NCBI RefSeq assembly: GCF_002197755.1
Contig: NZ_NHOT01000001.1
Location: forward strand, 186,001 to 250,000
Direction of reading: 5' to 3'
Length of the DNA: 64,000 bases
DNA from: Pedobacter sp. AJM
Lineage (GTDB): Bacteria > Bacteroidota > Bacteroidia > Sphingobacteriales > Sphingobacteriaceae
Position numbers and translations under genes: made by a program. Of the stretch, positions 43,566 to 52,966 are shown in pieces. The notes beneath the pieces are model-generated. The model made no database searches. It saw only the letters and a list, made by a program, of their open reading frames with translations, and had not been told where the DNA came from. The first letter of the stretch is position 1, and each line of letters starts with the position of its first letter.

Positions 43566-45056
43566 TTACATCAGCTTCTGAATGGTATCCGCAATTCCGG
43601 CAGCTACCTGTGAAGCCGTAACCACAAATTTATGCTGAGCGAGGCTGTCACCGGTTTTTCCATGTACAAAACAACCTAAAACAGCGGCATCGGCAGGCGT
43701 ATATTTTTGCGCTAAAAAAGCCGCAATTACTCCGGTTAAAACATCGCCCATTCCACCCTGTGCCATGGCAGGATGACCGGTTGGATTAATTAAAACTTCA
43801 CCTTCGGCAGTACAGATAAAAGTAAACTGATTTTTAAGCACAATAACGACCTGTAATTTAACAGCCTGTTCTTTTGCAGTTTGCAAACGGTCCCACCAGT
43901 TGTCGTGTGACCCGAAAAGCCGGTCAAACTCCTTCATATGTGGTGTTAAAATGGAATGTGCGGGCAACTTGCCTAATAAATCTGGTCTTTCTGACAACAT
44001 ATTTAAACCATCAGCATCAATAACCAATGGATAATCAAATGTCATCAAACTTTCCATTAAACGCTCATTTTCAACAGAAACACCTAAACCTGGTCCTACA
44101 GCAATGGCCTGATATTTCCCCGGGTGTTCTATCCGGGTATATTCATCACGTGGTAAAGCCATTACCTCAGGAAGGGCCGTGTTCAGTGCAATTAAGCCAC
44201 CAGTAGGAATACAGGCGGTAGTTAAACCTGCACCGGTATGCAGACATGCCATGCAAGAAAGCAGGGCGGCACCCATGGTATTTGTATTTCCGGCAATAAT
44301 TAAGGCATGACCATAGGTACCTTTATGGCTGAATAATCTCCTGGGTTGGAGTATATTTTTCACATCGCTTTGCTCTATCAGATAAAAATCTGAAGTTTGT
44401 TTCTGCATAAAATGCTCATCTAATCCGATTGCCACAACTTCAACCTGTACTGTCGCCTGTACCGATTCAGGCAGAAAAAAATTAATTTTTGGCCGTTGGA
44501 AACAAATCGTTTTAAAGGCTTTTATTCCATTATATTCTTTTGGCAACCTTCCTTCTGCAAAAAAGCCGGTCGGTACATCAACAGCATAAACCTTTCTTTG
44601 CGATTGATTGATCAGTCTTGCCAGTGCTGCATACTCACCTTCCAGGGGCTTATTTAAGCCGGACCCTAAAATGGCATCTATAATGATATCGGATTTGATA
44701 CTTTTTAAATCTGCAGCTGCATTTAAAACTACCTTTTTACACCTGGATTCTTCCAGCCGCTGAAGGTTAATGGTAAAATCGGCACTTTGCTTTTCAGAAA
44801 AATTAACCAGGTAAACTTTTATATTATTATATCCATTACTGAGTAAAAGATGTGCTATGGCCAGTCCGTCGCCTCCGTTGTTCCCCTTACCACAAAATAT
44901 AGCAATGCTTTTATGCGTGTCGAATTCATCTCTTAAAAAACTATGTACAAAGGCCCGGGCTGCCTTTTCCATTAAATCAATAGAAGCAATAGGCGTATTT
45001 GCTATCGTAAATTCATCTGCTTTGCGCATTTGCGCTGAAGTAAGTAGAGTCTGCAT
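43566..45056 (-). CDS. nnr: Bifunctional NAD(P)H-hydrate epimerase and ADP-dependent dehydratase
   Basis: The 496-residue enzyme repairs hydrated NADH and NADPH. The N-terminal YjeF_N epimerase domain (about 1-215) has the FCGKGNNGGDGLAIAHLL nucleotide motif. The C-terminal ribokinase-like dehydratase (about 225-496) has GTYGHALIIAGN, AVGPGLG, VIDADGLNML and the ATP/ADP-binding NPTGHPAMAQGGMGDVLTGVIAAFLAQ. Both halves look intact and length matches fused Nnr proteins. It is monocistronic by spacing. Confidence 0.96.
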   Translation of the reverse strand: MQTLLTSAQMRKADEFTIANTPIASIDLMEKAARAFVHSFLRDEFDTHKSIAIFCGKGNNGGDGLAIAHLLLSNGYNNIKVYLVNFSEKQSADFTINLQRLEESRCKKVVLNAAADLKSIKSDIIIDAILGSGLNKPLEGEYAALARLINQSQRKVYAVDVPTGFFAEGRLPKEYNGIKAFKTICFQRPKINFFLPESVQATVQVEVVAIGLDEHFMQKQTSDFYLIEQSDVKNILQPRRLFSHKGTYGHALIIAGNTNTMGAALLSCMACLHTGAGLTTACIPTGGLIALNTALPEVMALPRDEYTRIEHPGKYQAIAVGPGLGVSVENERLMESLMTFDYPLVIDADGLNMLSERPDLLGKLPAHSILTPHMKEFDRLFGSHDNWWDRLQTAKEQAVKLQVVIVLKNQFTFICTAEGEVLINPTGHPAMAQGGMGDVLTGVIAAFLAQKYTPADAAVLGCFVHGKTGDSLAQHKFVVTASQVAAGIADTIQKLM

Positions 45057-45221
45057 TAAACTAAGTTAAGATTTAAGTATAATAAAGAATTGTGTATTAT
45101 TGTTTTGGCAAGGTATTCAGGTGTTGAAAATGATCGGCATAAATACTGACCAACCAAAAATTATATATCTTTAACCTTTACCATTAATAAATCAATTACA
45201 TTTTTATTAAACGCTAATCAA

Positions 45222-45629
45222 ATGAACCAAAAACCATCAAATGCATTTATAGCTGCTTCCTGGATTGCTTTAGGCACCGGAATGATCGGCTTTATTGTTG
45301 GCCTTTGGCGTTCAGACATGCTACTGAATGAAAAAGGATATTATTTCACTGTTTTAATGTTTGGCCTTTTTGCTGTAATTTCCTTACAAAAAGCTGTTCG
45401 CGATAAACTGGAAGGCATTCCGGTAACTGAAATTTACTATGGCTTAAGCTGGTTCTCTACTTTGCTCACCATTACCCTGCTGGTGATTGGCTTATGGAAC
45501 GCCACACTATTGCCCAGTGAAAAAGGTTTTTATGCCTTTGCTTTTTTACTTTCGCTTTTCGGTGCCATTACTGTTCAAAAAAACACCAGAGATAATCAGA
45601 TCTCCAATAAAAATAAAGATCTCAATTAA
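45222..45629 (+). CDS. YiaA/YiaB-family inner membrane protein
   Basis: The 135-residue protein has four predicted membrane helices arranged as two similar halves, each of form ASWIALGTGMIGFIVGLW / LSWFSTLLTITLLVIGLW followed by LNEKGYYF / PSEKGFYAF and a helix. This doubled two-helix pattern is the YiaAB family. Its function is not known. It is followed after 14 bases by a class I amidotransferase gene on the same strand, so the two are probably co-transcribed. Confidence 0.88.
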   Translation: MNQKPSNAFIAASWIALGTGMIGFIVGLWRSDMLLNEKGYYFTVLMFGLFAVISLQKAVRDKLEGIPVTEIYYGLSWFSTLLTITLLVIGLWNATLLPSEKGFYAFAFLLSLFGAITVQKNTRDNQISNKNKDLN

Positions 45630-45643
45630 TCACTTTTTATTTA

Positions 45644-46348
45644 ATGGCTGAAAAAATAATTATTGGTGTTACCGATTGCAGCAAATTCTCTATCTATCGG
45701 GATTGGGTGTTATCATATGATAGCCGCATAGCAGTAATTCAGCTGGGTTATAAACTCGATAATTTTGAAGCCATCAGAAACTGCCAGGGGATTGTATTAA
45801 CCGGTGGAGAGGATGTGCATCCCCGGTTTTATAATCAGCCAGACTATTATCCATACTGCCATGAAGATGATGTGAATGAACTCCGGGACGAATTTGAATT
45901 TAAAATTTTAGCATATACAGAGGCAAATGATATTCCGGTTTTGGGCATTTGCAGGGGAATACAGGTTGGCAATGTTTTTTTTGGCGGAACTTTAATTCCG
46001 GATATTGCCACCTGGGGAAAGTTTGACCATTCTAAAATGCCCGACAAGCAAGACCGTTATCATGAGATTATCATCAATCCATCTTCCTGGTTAAAACAAA
46101 TTGTACATACTGATTTTGGTTTGGTTAACAGCAATCACCATCAAAGCACCGATCGTATTGGCAAAGGTTTAGTGGTGAGTGCCATTTCACCAGATGGTAT
46201 TGCCGAAGCCATAGAACGCCTTGAACCCGCTGGCAAGTCGTTTCTTTTATTTGTGCAATGGCACCCTGAACGTTTAAAGGATCAGCAAAGCCGCTTTAGC
46301 AAAAACCTGCATGATGCATTTATACAGTCCATCACAAATCGGCTGTAA
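45644..46348 (+). CDS. Gamma-glutamyl-gamma-aminobutyrate hydrolase-like (peptidase C26) protein
   Basis: The 234-residue protein is a class I glutamine amidotransferase-like hydrolase of the PuuD/C26 group. LTGGEDVHP (52-60), nucleophile Cys103 in LGICRGIQ and His207/Glu209 in QWHPER complete the triad. Relatives cleave gamma-glutamyl bonds, for example in putrescine breakdown. No polyamine genes are close, so the substrate is open. It follows the YiaA-like gene by 14 bases. Confidence 0.9.
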   Translation: MAEKIIIGVTDCSKFSIYRDWVLSYDSRIAVIQLGYKLDNFEAIRNCQGIVLTGGEDVHPRFYNQPDYYPYCHEDDVNELRDEFEFKILAYTEANDIPVLGICRGIQVGNVFFGGTLIPDIATWGKFDHSKMPDKQDRYHEIIINPSSWLKQIVHTDFGLVNSNHHQSTDRIGKGLVVSAISPDGIAEAIERLEPAGKSFLLFVQWHPERLKDQQSRFSKNLHDAFIQSITNRL

Positions 46349-46557
46349 CTTTCGTTATGGTATACACAGGAAACAGCTTCCAAAACCATACTGACTTCAT
46401 TAAGCCGTTAAACTCTCCAATACATTAAACGGTACTGATTTTAAGCACTAAATCGACTTAGTAAAGCCATCCATTCATGATTAGTAAAGAGAAAATAGGC
46501 TAATTCCTAACTTTTTAATAAATTGCAGATCAATAATTTTCAATTTTAAATACTTAA

Positions 46558-48507
46558 ATGAAGAAACTATTCCTGTTGTTGTCATACTGTATTCTTACTG
46601 CCAATACTTATGCACAAAATTTAGTCGGTGAAACTGAAATCGGCGATACTGAAAATGCAGTTTCAACTGCTCAGATTGCCATTATTCCGGAACCTGTATC
46701 GCTTATGAAAAAAGCCGGACAATTTACCTTACCTGAAAACGTAAGTATTCAGGCATCAAAAAATGAAGGTTTAAAACAAAGTATTGCTTTTCTATCAGAA
46801 AGAATTAAAACAGCTACGGGGAAATTTGTGAGCACCGTTTCTACAGCAAATCATCCAACAATTAAATTGATACTGAATACTCAAAGTGATGCACAGTTGG
46901 GTACAGAGGGCTATAAATTAAATGTGAATCCCACCCAAATTATCATTACGGCCAATCAACCGGCAGGAATTTTCTGGGGTGTTCAATCACTGATTCAACT
47001 GTTTCCGGTAGCTATTGAAAGTAAGGAACTGGTCGAAAACGTAAAATGGAAATTACCCTGTGTTGATATCGTTGATTATCCGAAATTAGGCTGGAGGGGG
47101 CTGATGTTTGATGTTGCACGTCACTTTTTCACAAAGGATGAGGTAAAGCAGTTTATTGATAACATGGTCCGCTATAAATTTAACCTGCTGCACTTCCATT
47201 TAACGGATGATGAAGGATGGAGAATTGAGATTAAAGGTTTACCAAAATTAACCGAGGTTGGTGCATGGAGTGTTAAAAAAACCGGAACCTTTGGCGACTT
47301 TATTCCGCCAACCGCTGATGAACCCAGAAATTATGGTGGTTTCTATACACAGGAAGATATTAAAGAACTGGTACAATATGCCCAGGATCGTTTTGTAAAC
47401 ATCATGCCGGAGATTGACGTTCCCGGACACAGTTTAGCGGCAATCGCCTCTTATCCGGAACTTTCCTGCACTCCGGATGCAGTTAATTACAAGGTTCGTT
47501 CAGGTGAAAAGATTATGGATTGGAGCCGTGGTGCGCCTCCCCTCGCTTTAGTAGATAATACGCTATGTCCGGCGAACGAAAAGGTTTATGTTTTTCTGGA
47601 CTCCGTGATTACACAAGTAGCCAAACTTTTTCCTTTTGAATACATACACATGGGCGGTGATGAAGCCCCTCATAATTTCTGGGAGAAGAATGACCAGGTA
47701 AAGGCGCTGATGCAAAGGGAAGGTTTAAAAACCATTCCGCAAGTACAGGCTTACTTCGAAAAACGTGTAGAGCAGATCGTGGTTTCAAAAGGCAAGAAGT
47801 TCATGGGCTGGGATGAAATTCTGGAAGGCGGAGTTTCACCTACAGCATCAGTAATGAGCTGGAGGGGTTTAAAATATGGCATTGAGGCTTCAAAAGATAA
47901 GCATAACGTGGTGATGAGCCCAACTGAATTTGCCTATCTAGATTATATGCAGGCCGATGTGATTACAGAACCTAAGGTTTATGCTTCCCTTCGGTTAAAT
48001 AAAGCGTATCAGTTCAATCCAATACCTGCAGGCGCAGATTCTAAATATATCATCGGAGGGCAAGCCAATCTCTGGACAGAACAGATTTTCAACTTCCGCC
48101 AGGTGCAATACATGGTATGGCCACGTGCCTTTGCAATTTCTGAAGCTATATGGAGTCCTATAGAAAAGAAAAACTGGACGAGTTTCGTTGACCGTACAGA
48201 AGAGCACTTTAAAAGACTGGATTTAGCTGAAGTTAAATATTCACCTGCTATTTACGATCCGGTTTTTACAGTGAAACGCAGTTCTGATAAACAATTGATG
48301 ATTGAATTGACACCTGAAATTGATGGCTTAGACATTTATTATAGCTTCGACAATTCTATGCCAGATCGTTTTTATCCTAAATATACAACCGCGATTACGC
48401 CACCAAAAGATGCAACTATGCTTCGTGTGATTACGTATAAGGGAAAACAGGCTATAGGAAGAATGATCAGTATGCCTGTTGCTGATTTGCAAAAAAGAGC
48501 CAGATAA
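46558..48507 (+). CDS. Beta-N-acetylhexosaminidase, GH20
   Basis: The 649-residue secreted enzyme removes terminal N-acetylhexosamines from chitin oligomers, glycans or peptidoglycan fragments. A signal peptide ends at TYAQ (20). The N-terminal GH20b domain (about 40-170) is followed by the catalytic barrel (about 175-530) with Asp368-Glu369 in YIHMGGDEA, the substrate-assisted pair. A C-terminal beta region (about 560-640) with IDGLDIYYSFD and PKYTTAI resembles the chitobiase C-terminal domain. Its stop codon overlaps the ATG of the CYTH gene. Confidence 0.95.
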   Translation: MKKLFLLLSYCILTANTYAQNLVGETEIGDTENAVSTAQIAIIPEPVSLMKKAGQFTLPENVSIQASKNEGLKQSIAFLSERIKTATGKFVSTVSTANHPTIKLILNTQSDAQLGTEGYKLNVNPTQIIITANQPAGIFWGVQSLIQLFPVAIESKELVENVKWKLPCVDIVDYPKLGWRGLMFDVARHFFTKDEVKQFIDNMVRYKFNLLHFHLTDDEGWRIEIKGLPKLTEVGAWSVKKTGTFGDFIPPTADEPRNYGGFYTQEDIKELVQYAQDRFVNIMPEIDVPGHSLAAIASYPELSCTPDAVNYKVRSGEKIMDWSRGAPPLALVDNTLCPANEKVYVFLDSVITQVAKLFPFEYIHMGGDEAPHNFWEKNDQVKALMQREGLKTIPQVQAYFEKRVEQIVVSKGKKFMGWDEILEGGVSPTASVMSWRGLKYGIEASKDKHNVVMSPTEFAYLDYMQADVITEPKVYASLRLNKAYQFNPIPAGADSKYIIGGQANLWTEQIFNFRQVQYMVWPRAFAISEAIWSPIEKKNWTSFVDRTEEHFKRLDLAEVKYSPAIYDPVFTVKRSSDKQLMIELTPEIDGLDIYYSFDNSMPDRFYPKYTTAITPPKDATMLRVITYKGKQAIGRMISMPVADLQKRAR

Positions 48508-48980
48508 TGGGTATCGAAATCGAAAGAAAATTTTTGCTTCATCACGAAGAATGGCATCAGGTTATTAAACCAGCAGGAAAGAACCTCAGGCAGGGTTATA
48601 TCCATAATGATCCTGCTAAGACCATTCGGGTAAGAATAGCGGAAGAAAAGGCCTGGCTAACAATAAAGGGCATTACGGTTGGTGCCTCAAGATTGGAATA
48701 TGAATATGAAATCCCTCTGGCCGAAGCAAAGGAGTTGCTTGATCATTTTTCGGAAGGTGAACTGGAAAAAATCAGATACGAAATTGACCATCAGGGTAAA
48801 ACCTGGGAAGTAGATGTATTTTCTGGTGATAATGAAGGATTAATTGTAGCAGAAATTGAGTTGTTAGCTGAAGACGAAGATTTTGAGTGTCCACCATGGA
48901 TTAATGTAGAAGTAACTGGTGATAAGCGTTATTATAATGCCAGTTTAACTACTCATCCTTTCAAAGACTGGGAGGATTAG
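48507..48980 (+). CDS. CYTH-domain triphosphatase-like protein
   Basis: The 157-residue protein begins with the CYTH signature GIEIERKFLL, the ExExK tunnel motif. It continues with KTIRVRIAEEKAWLTIKG and EWEVD-like acidic strands typical of the triphosphate tunnel enzymes. Bacterial members of this size often hydrolyse inorganic tripolyphosphate. Its ATG overlaps the GH20 stop (TAATG), suggesting translational coupling, though no functional link is known. Confidence 0.93.
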   Translation: MGIEIERKFLLHHEEWHQVIKPAGKNLRQGYIHNDPAKTIRVRIAEEKAWLTIKGITVGASRLEYEYEIPLAEAKELLDHFSEGELEKIRYEIDHQGKTWEVDVFSGDNEGLIVAEIELLAEDEDFECPPWINVEVTGDKRYYNASLTTHPFKDWED

Positions 48981-49106
48981 GTAATTTTTTATTGCTAATA
49001 GATTTTTTTGGAGATATGAAGCAATCTTAAGGCGATCGCCATTTATGTTTAGTCGTAGTGAGATGCAAAGAGCAACCTCCTTTTCTTAATCAATTATCAG
49101 AAATGA

Positions 49107-49142
49107 GATAGCCTCAATCGATTAAAATCGATTGAGGCTATC
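49107..49142. terminator. Perfect 16-bp inverted repeat between CYTH and FKBP genes
   Basis: GATAGCCTCAATCGAT (49107-49122), loop TAAA, then ATCGATTGAGGCTATC (49127-49142). It lies between converging genes, where a terminator is expected, but neither side has a strong T-tract. It would be very stable as RNA or could be a protein site. Confidence 0.7.
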
Positions 49143-49186
49143 ATGAAAAATAAAAACGCCTGTTATGGATACAATCCGGCTATATC

Positions 49187-50125
49187 TTATTTAATTGCTT
49201 TTAAAGAAATATCAAAAACCAACGGGGTAAAAGGATTAATCGGACCGCCACCATTTTCTCCATAACCTAATTTGGAAGGAATAATGATTTTGATTTTTCC
49301 GCCTACACCAATCATCTGAACACCTTCAATAAATCCCGGAGCCAGTTGCCCCAAAACTAATGGACGGGCTGCATATTGTGCCATTGGCGAGTAAATACCA
49401 GCTTCTTTGGCAACCTTCGCATCTGATGTATCAAAAACGTTGATTTTACCATCGGCCTTTTTATTGGTGAACTGACCTGTATAATCAACCATGATGGTAT
49501 CAGTTAAGGTTGCCCTTTGCGTATTACCCGGTGCCTCAATGATATATTGCAAACCCGATGCTGTTTTTTGGGTTTTCAAGTTATTATCAGCAATATACTT
49601 CGCTATTTTCGAAGCCTCATTAGCTTTATTTTTTGCAATTAAAGTTTTGTATTCTTCTTCAAAAAATGAACGCTTCTTTTTCTCAAAAATAGAATCAGCC
49701 TCATTAGCCGTTTTATGTAAAACCTTTTCTATTTTAATGGTAAAAGTAGAAAAGTTATCTTTTGCGCCGGTTGGTTTAGGCTGACCTGAATATTTGGCCA
49801 TAGAATCTAAATTCAATTTAAAAACAGCACTATCTCCTTCGCCCAGTAATTTTAAGGCAGAAGCCAGGTCTCCTTTAAACATTGATTTGCTGATGGGAAA
49901 AAATGCAGGTCTTTCATTGTCATAAGTATTCACCAGGGTAGAATCCCCATTTTTGGTTTCAATCACCTGGATCCCATTTAACTTAACGAAATCACCTTCC
50001 TGAATTTTAGGTTTCCCTTCGCTATTGTAAATTTTATAGGTCATGTCGCCTTCGCCCTTTTCAAATTTATTACAGGCAGATAAACCTAAAGCTGCCGCCA
50101 GTATCATAATTATTCCTTTTTTCAT
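49187..50125 (-). CDS. FKBP-type peptidyl-prolyl isomerase lipoprotein
   Basis: The 312-residue product has a lipobox with Cys18 (LSAC), a first FKBP-like half (about 30-135, degenerate) and a C-terminal FKBP domain (about 195-312) with TDTIMVDYTGQF and PGFIEGVQMIGVGGKIKIIIPSKLGYG. It is probably a membrane-anchored periplasmic folding catalyst. It is a close paralogue of the next gene upstream (same length class, same signal sequence MKKGII, same domain order); the two arose by tandem duplication. Confidence 0.92.
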   Translation of the reverse strand: MKKGIIMILAAALGLSACNKFEKGEGDMTYKIYNSEGKPKIQEGDFVKLNGIQVIETKNGDSTLVNTYDNERPAFFPISKSMFKGDLASALKLLGEGDSAVFKLNLDSMAKYSGQPKPTGAKDNFSTFTIKIEKVLHKTANEADSIFEKKKRSFFEEEYKTLIAKNKANEASKIAKYIADNNLKTQKTASGLQYIIEAPGNTQRATLTDTIMVDYTGQFTNKKADGKINVFDTSDAKVAKEAGIYSPMAQYAARPLVLGQLAPGFIEGVQMIGVGGKIKIIIPSKLGYGENGGGPINPFTPLVFDISLKAIK

Positions 50126-50151
50126 TTTCTGCTATGACTTAATGGGACAAA

Positions 50152-50186
50152 AAAAAGGTGTTGCTTAGAAAGAACAACACCTTTTT
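50152..50186 (-). terminator. Terminator between the two FKBP lipoprotein genes
   Basis: AAAAAGGTGTTG (50152-50163) and CAACACCTTTTT (50175-50186) form a perfect 12-bp stem. On the minus strand it is followed by TTTT just past the stop of the upstream FKBP gene, so the two paralogues are transcribed separately. Confidence 0.85.
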
Positions 50187-50194
50187 AATTTAAT

Positions 50195-51169
50195 TTATTT
50201 TTTTATCGGTGCGGCTGCTGCTGCAGGAGCCTTTTTGATATCTGTGATCTCAATATCAAATACAATTGGGTTGTAAGGCATAATACCTACCTGTGGAGCA
50301 CCCTGCTCACCATATCCTAATTTAGAAGGAATGATAGCAGTGATTTTTCCACCTTTACCAACCAATTGCAATGCTTCAGTAAAACCTGGAATGGTTCCGC
50401 CCAAAGCCATTTTAGTTGGGCCATATGGTCTGCCTGCCTGGAATTTATTTTCAGCTTTGGCAATTTTTTCATCACTGGTATCAAATACCGGATATTTACC
50501 TTTACTGTCTTTTTTAGCTAATCTTCCGGTATAGTTTAATGTTACTGTATCACCTAGTTGTGCACGTTCTGCATTTCCAGGTGCTGTAATGATATATTGT
50601 AAACCACTTGCAGAAGTTTTCGTTTTTAAATTGTTATCAGAAACGTAAGCTTTAATTTTACCCTCTTCAGCACCTTTCTTTTTCTCTGCACTGGCTTTAA
50701 AATCTGCCTGAAAAAACTCACTTGCTCTTTTATTGAAGGTTGAATCAGCTTCACCTTTATTCTTTTTGAAAACTTTTTCTACCTTGATAGTGAAGGTAAT
50801 ATACTTATCATTCTTAAACTGCTCTGGCTTAGGCTGTTTACTATAAAAAGCCATGGTATCCAAATTTACTTTGAAAGTTGCACTATCACCTTCTCCAAAT
50901 AAAGTTAACACATCATTCATGTCACCAGCATACATTTTCTTTTGAACCGGAAAAACCTGTGGATTTTCATTATCATAAGTGCTGCCCAAAACAGAGTCTT
51001 TATCATTTTTCTGGATGAAATTCATTTTAATGATATCACCTTCTTTGATTTTCTCTTTTCCTTCAGAATGGTGAATGGTATACAATAAACCACCAGCACC
51101 TTTTTTTTCTTTGTTACAAGCTGCCAACCCTAATGTTGCAGCTACAAGAACAATAATTCCTTTTTTCAT
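50195..51169 (-). CDS. FKBP-type peptidyl-prolyl isomerase lipoprotein, paralogue
   Basis: The 324-residue product has lipobox Cys18 (LAAC), a degenerate N-terminal FKBP-like region and a C-terminal FKBP domain (about 195-310) with GDTVTLNYTGRL and PGFTEALQLVGKGGKITAIIPSKLGYG. A Pro/Ala-rich tail (KKAPAAAAAPIKK) follows the domain and is absent from the downstream paralogue. Role as for the neighbour: periplasmic proline isomerisation, inferred from the family. Confidence 0.92.
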   Translation of the reverse strand: MKKGIIVLVAATLGLAACNKEKKGAGGLLYTIHHSEGKEKIKEGDIIKMNFIQKNDKDSVLGSTYDNENPQVFPVQKKMYAGDMNDVLTLFGEGDSATFKVNLDTMAFYSKQPKPEQFKNDKYITFTIKVEKVFKKNKGEADSTFNKRASEFFQADFKASAEKKKGAEEGKIKAYVSDNNLKTKTSASGLQYIITAPGNAERAQLGDTVTLNYTGRLAKKDSKGKYPVFDTSDEKIAKAENKFQAGRPYGPTKMALGGTIPGFTEALQLVGKGGKITAIIPSKLGYGEQGAPQVGIMPYNPIVFDIEITDIKKAPAAAAAPIKK

Positions 51170-51206
51170 TTTGTATTTTAAACTTTATTTAATTTGGTTA
51201 TCTGCT

Positions 51207-52217
51207 TTACGCAATTAATTGATTTTTATACTCTTCTAAAATGGATTTGAAATCGTTTACTACCGCATCCAAAGGTTTTTCTGAGGCACCACCGGCAGCA
51301 TTTCGATGTCCGCCACCATTAAAATATTTTTTACAGATTTCATTTGCCGGAAAATCACCGGTAGATCTTACTGAAAGCTTTACTTTATCACTGCGCTCAA
51401 TAATCAGTGCTGCCAGCCTGATGCCATTAATGGAAAGCGCATAATTGACCACGCCTTCTGTATCGCCTGTAGTACTGTTAAAACGGACTAATTCTTCTTT
51501 AGTGACAGCAATGATTGCAGTATTGTAATCCCTGATAATTTCTAATTTATTGGAAAGGCAATAACCCAGGAACCTCAAACGGTCTTCACTGGCATTATCA
51601 TATACCTGCTGATGAATTTTCCAGTGTTCAGCACCTAAATCAATCAGGTCTGCCGCAATTCTGTATACATCAGATGTAGCTGATTCGAAACGAAACGATC
51701 CTGAATCCGTCATAATACCAGTGTATAAACAAGCGGCAACATCTTTATTGATTCCAGCTTTATCTTCCAGTTGGTTGACAATAAAGTCATATACCAACTG
51801 TGCTGCCGCACAGGCATTAATGCTCCAATGGCGGTAATCATCAAAATCTTCAGGCTCTAAATGATGATCAATCATTACTTTTTTAGCACCTGACGCCCTG
51901 ACGAGCTCACCCAGTTCATTAATTCGACTTAAGGTGTTAAAGTCTAAACAAAAAATCAAAGCAGCTTCATCTACCAGTTTCGCAGCCTTTTCATGCTCTT
52001 CAGTATAAATAATTACATCAGAATTGTTAGGCATCCAGTGTAAAAAAGTTGGATAATCAGTTGGCGTGATGACTTTTACATGATGACCTTTTTGGATTAA
52101 ATAGCCATACAGCCCTAGTGATGAACCCATGGCATCTCCATCCGGCTTGTGATGTGTAGTAATGACAATTCGTTGTGGCGTAGCCAGTAAAGATTTTAAC
52201 TCAGGTAGTGTAAGCAT
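51207..52217 (-). CDS. DHH/DHHA1 phosphoesterase (NrnA-like)
   Basis: From ATG 52217 the protein has 336 residues. The DHH domain shows ITTHHKPDGDAMGSSLG (motif I), FCLDFN and the DHH triad itself in MIDHHLEP; the DHHA1 domain has KYFNGGGHRNAAGG near residue 315. This is the layout of NrnA, which degrades nanoRNA and pAp, and of c-di-AMP-derived dinucleotide phosphodiesterases. The substrate is not decided. A TAGCTTTG box lies 16 bases upstream of the ATG. Confidence 0.93.
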   Translation of the reverse strand: MLTLPELKSLLATPQRIVITTHHKPDGDAMGSSLGLYGYLIQKGHHVKVITPTDYPTFLHWMPNNSDVIIYTEEHEKAAKLVDEAALIFCLDFNTLSRINELGELVRASGAKKVMIDHHLEPEDFDDYRHWSINACAAAQLVYDFIVNQLEDKAGINKDVAACLYTGIMTDSGSFRFESATSDVYRIAADLIDLGAEHWKIHQQVYDNASEDRLRFLGYCLSNKLEIIRDYNTAIIAVTKEELVRFNSTTGDTEGVVNYALSINGIRLAALIIERSDKVKLSVRSTGDFPANEICKKYFNGGGHRNAAGGASEKPLDAVVNDFKSILEEYKNQLIA

Positions 52218-52232
52218 ATATTTTTTGCGTTG

Positions 52233-52240
52233 CAAAGCTA
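52233..52240 (-). promoter_or_regulatory. Candidate -7 box of the DHH phosphoesterase gene
   Basis: TAGCTTTG on the minus strand matches TAnnTTTG and lies 15 bases before the ATG at 52217. It favours this ATG over a TTG at 52235 that would fall inside the box. Confidence 0.55.
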
Positions 52241-52361
52241 AGTATTTTTAGTATAGGATTAAAGGATTTTAAGACAGCCGGATGATATATCATGAATAAG
52301 GCTTTCCTGAAGATGACTGATTGTACAACTATTAAGTATAGCATGATCTTATACAAGGCTG

Positions 52362-52391
52362 TTGATTATTCATCAATAAAACGTATTTTTG
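52362..52391 (+). promoter_or_regulatory. Promoter of ndk
   Basis: TTG at 52362-52364 and TATTTTTG at 52384-52391 are 19 bases apart, a good Bacteroidota promoter. It leaves a leader of about 15-20 bases before the ndk ATG at 52416. Confidence 0.7.
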
Positions 52392-52415
52392 CAGAAAAAT
52401 TGATATTCAAACACA

Positions 52416-52835
52416 ATGAGCACGAACAGAACTTTTACCATGATCAAGCCTGATGCAGTTGCAAACGGCCACATCGGATCGATCATAAATGACATTACCA
52501 ATGCAGGTTTCAAAATCATCGCATTAAAATATACCAAATTAACGGATGAAACTGCCGGTCAGTTTTATGCGGTGCACGCTGAACGCCCATTTTACAAAGA
52601 TTTAGTAAGCTTCATGTCTTCAGGACCAATTGTTGCTGCTATCCTTGAAAAAGACAATGCGATTGAAGATTTCAGAAAATTAATCGGCGCAACCAATCCT
52701 GCTGAAGCGGCAGAAGGTACGATCCGTCAGAAATATGCCAAATCAATTGATGCCAATGCCGTTCACGGGTCTGACTCTGATGAAAACGCGGAGATTGAAG
52801 GAAACTTCTTCTTCAAGGCAGATGAGCGTTTCTAA
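52416..52835 (+). CDS. ndk: Nucleoside diphosphate kinase
   Basis: The 139-residue cytosolic enzyme balances nucleoside triphosphate pools. [11 protein letters not shown] at the N-terminus, the conserved GTIRQKYA segment and the catalytic phospho-histidine His117 in NAVHGSDS are all present. Length matches the family. It has its own promoter and a strong terminator and stands as a single-gene unit. Confidence 0.98.
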   Translation: MSTNRTFTMIKPDAVANGHIGSIINDITNAGFKIIALKYTKLTDETAGQFYAVHAERPFYKDLVSFMSSGPIVAAILEKDNAIEDFRKLIGATNPAEAAEGTIRQKYAKSIDANAVHGSDSDENAEIEGNFFFKADERF

Positions 52836-52861
52836 TCAATTGTAAAAAATATTTTTATGCT

Positions 52862-52885
52862 AAAACCCCGAGATTTCGGGGTTTT
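52862..52885 (+). terminator. Terminator of ndk
   Basis: AAAACCCCGA, loop GATT, TCGGGGTTTT: a perfect 10-bp stem followed by a short T-rich stretch, 26 bases past the ndk stop. Confidence 0.9.
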
Positions 52886-52966
52886 ATTGTTTTATCAATT
52901 TCGTATCTTTCAAGCTTAAAATATCCAGCGTATATAACCGTTTTAACATTACACCTTAATCACTAA

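Noticed and set aside
43466..43621. A 51-codon open frame on the plus strand starting in the AIM24-nnr spacer
   Set aside because: It overlaps the 3' end of nnr antisense, has no promoter or hydrophobic or domain signal, and its composition is not protein-like.
48981..49186. The strong palindrome at 49,107 as a riboswitch or small RNA
   Set aside because: A simple 16-bp stem with a four-base loop between converging genes is best explained as a terminator; nothing more complex is visible.
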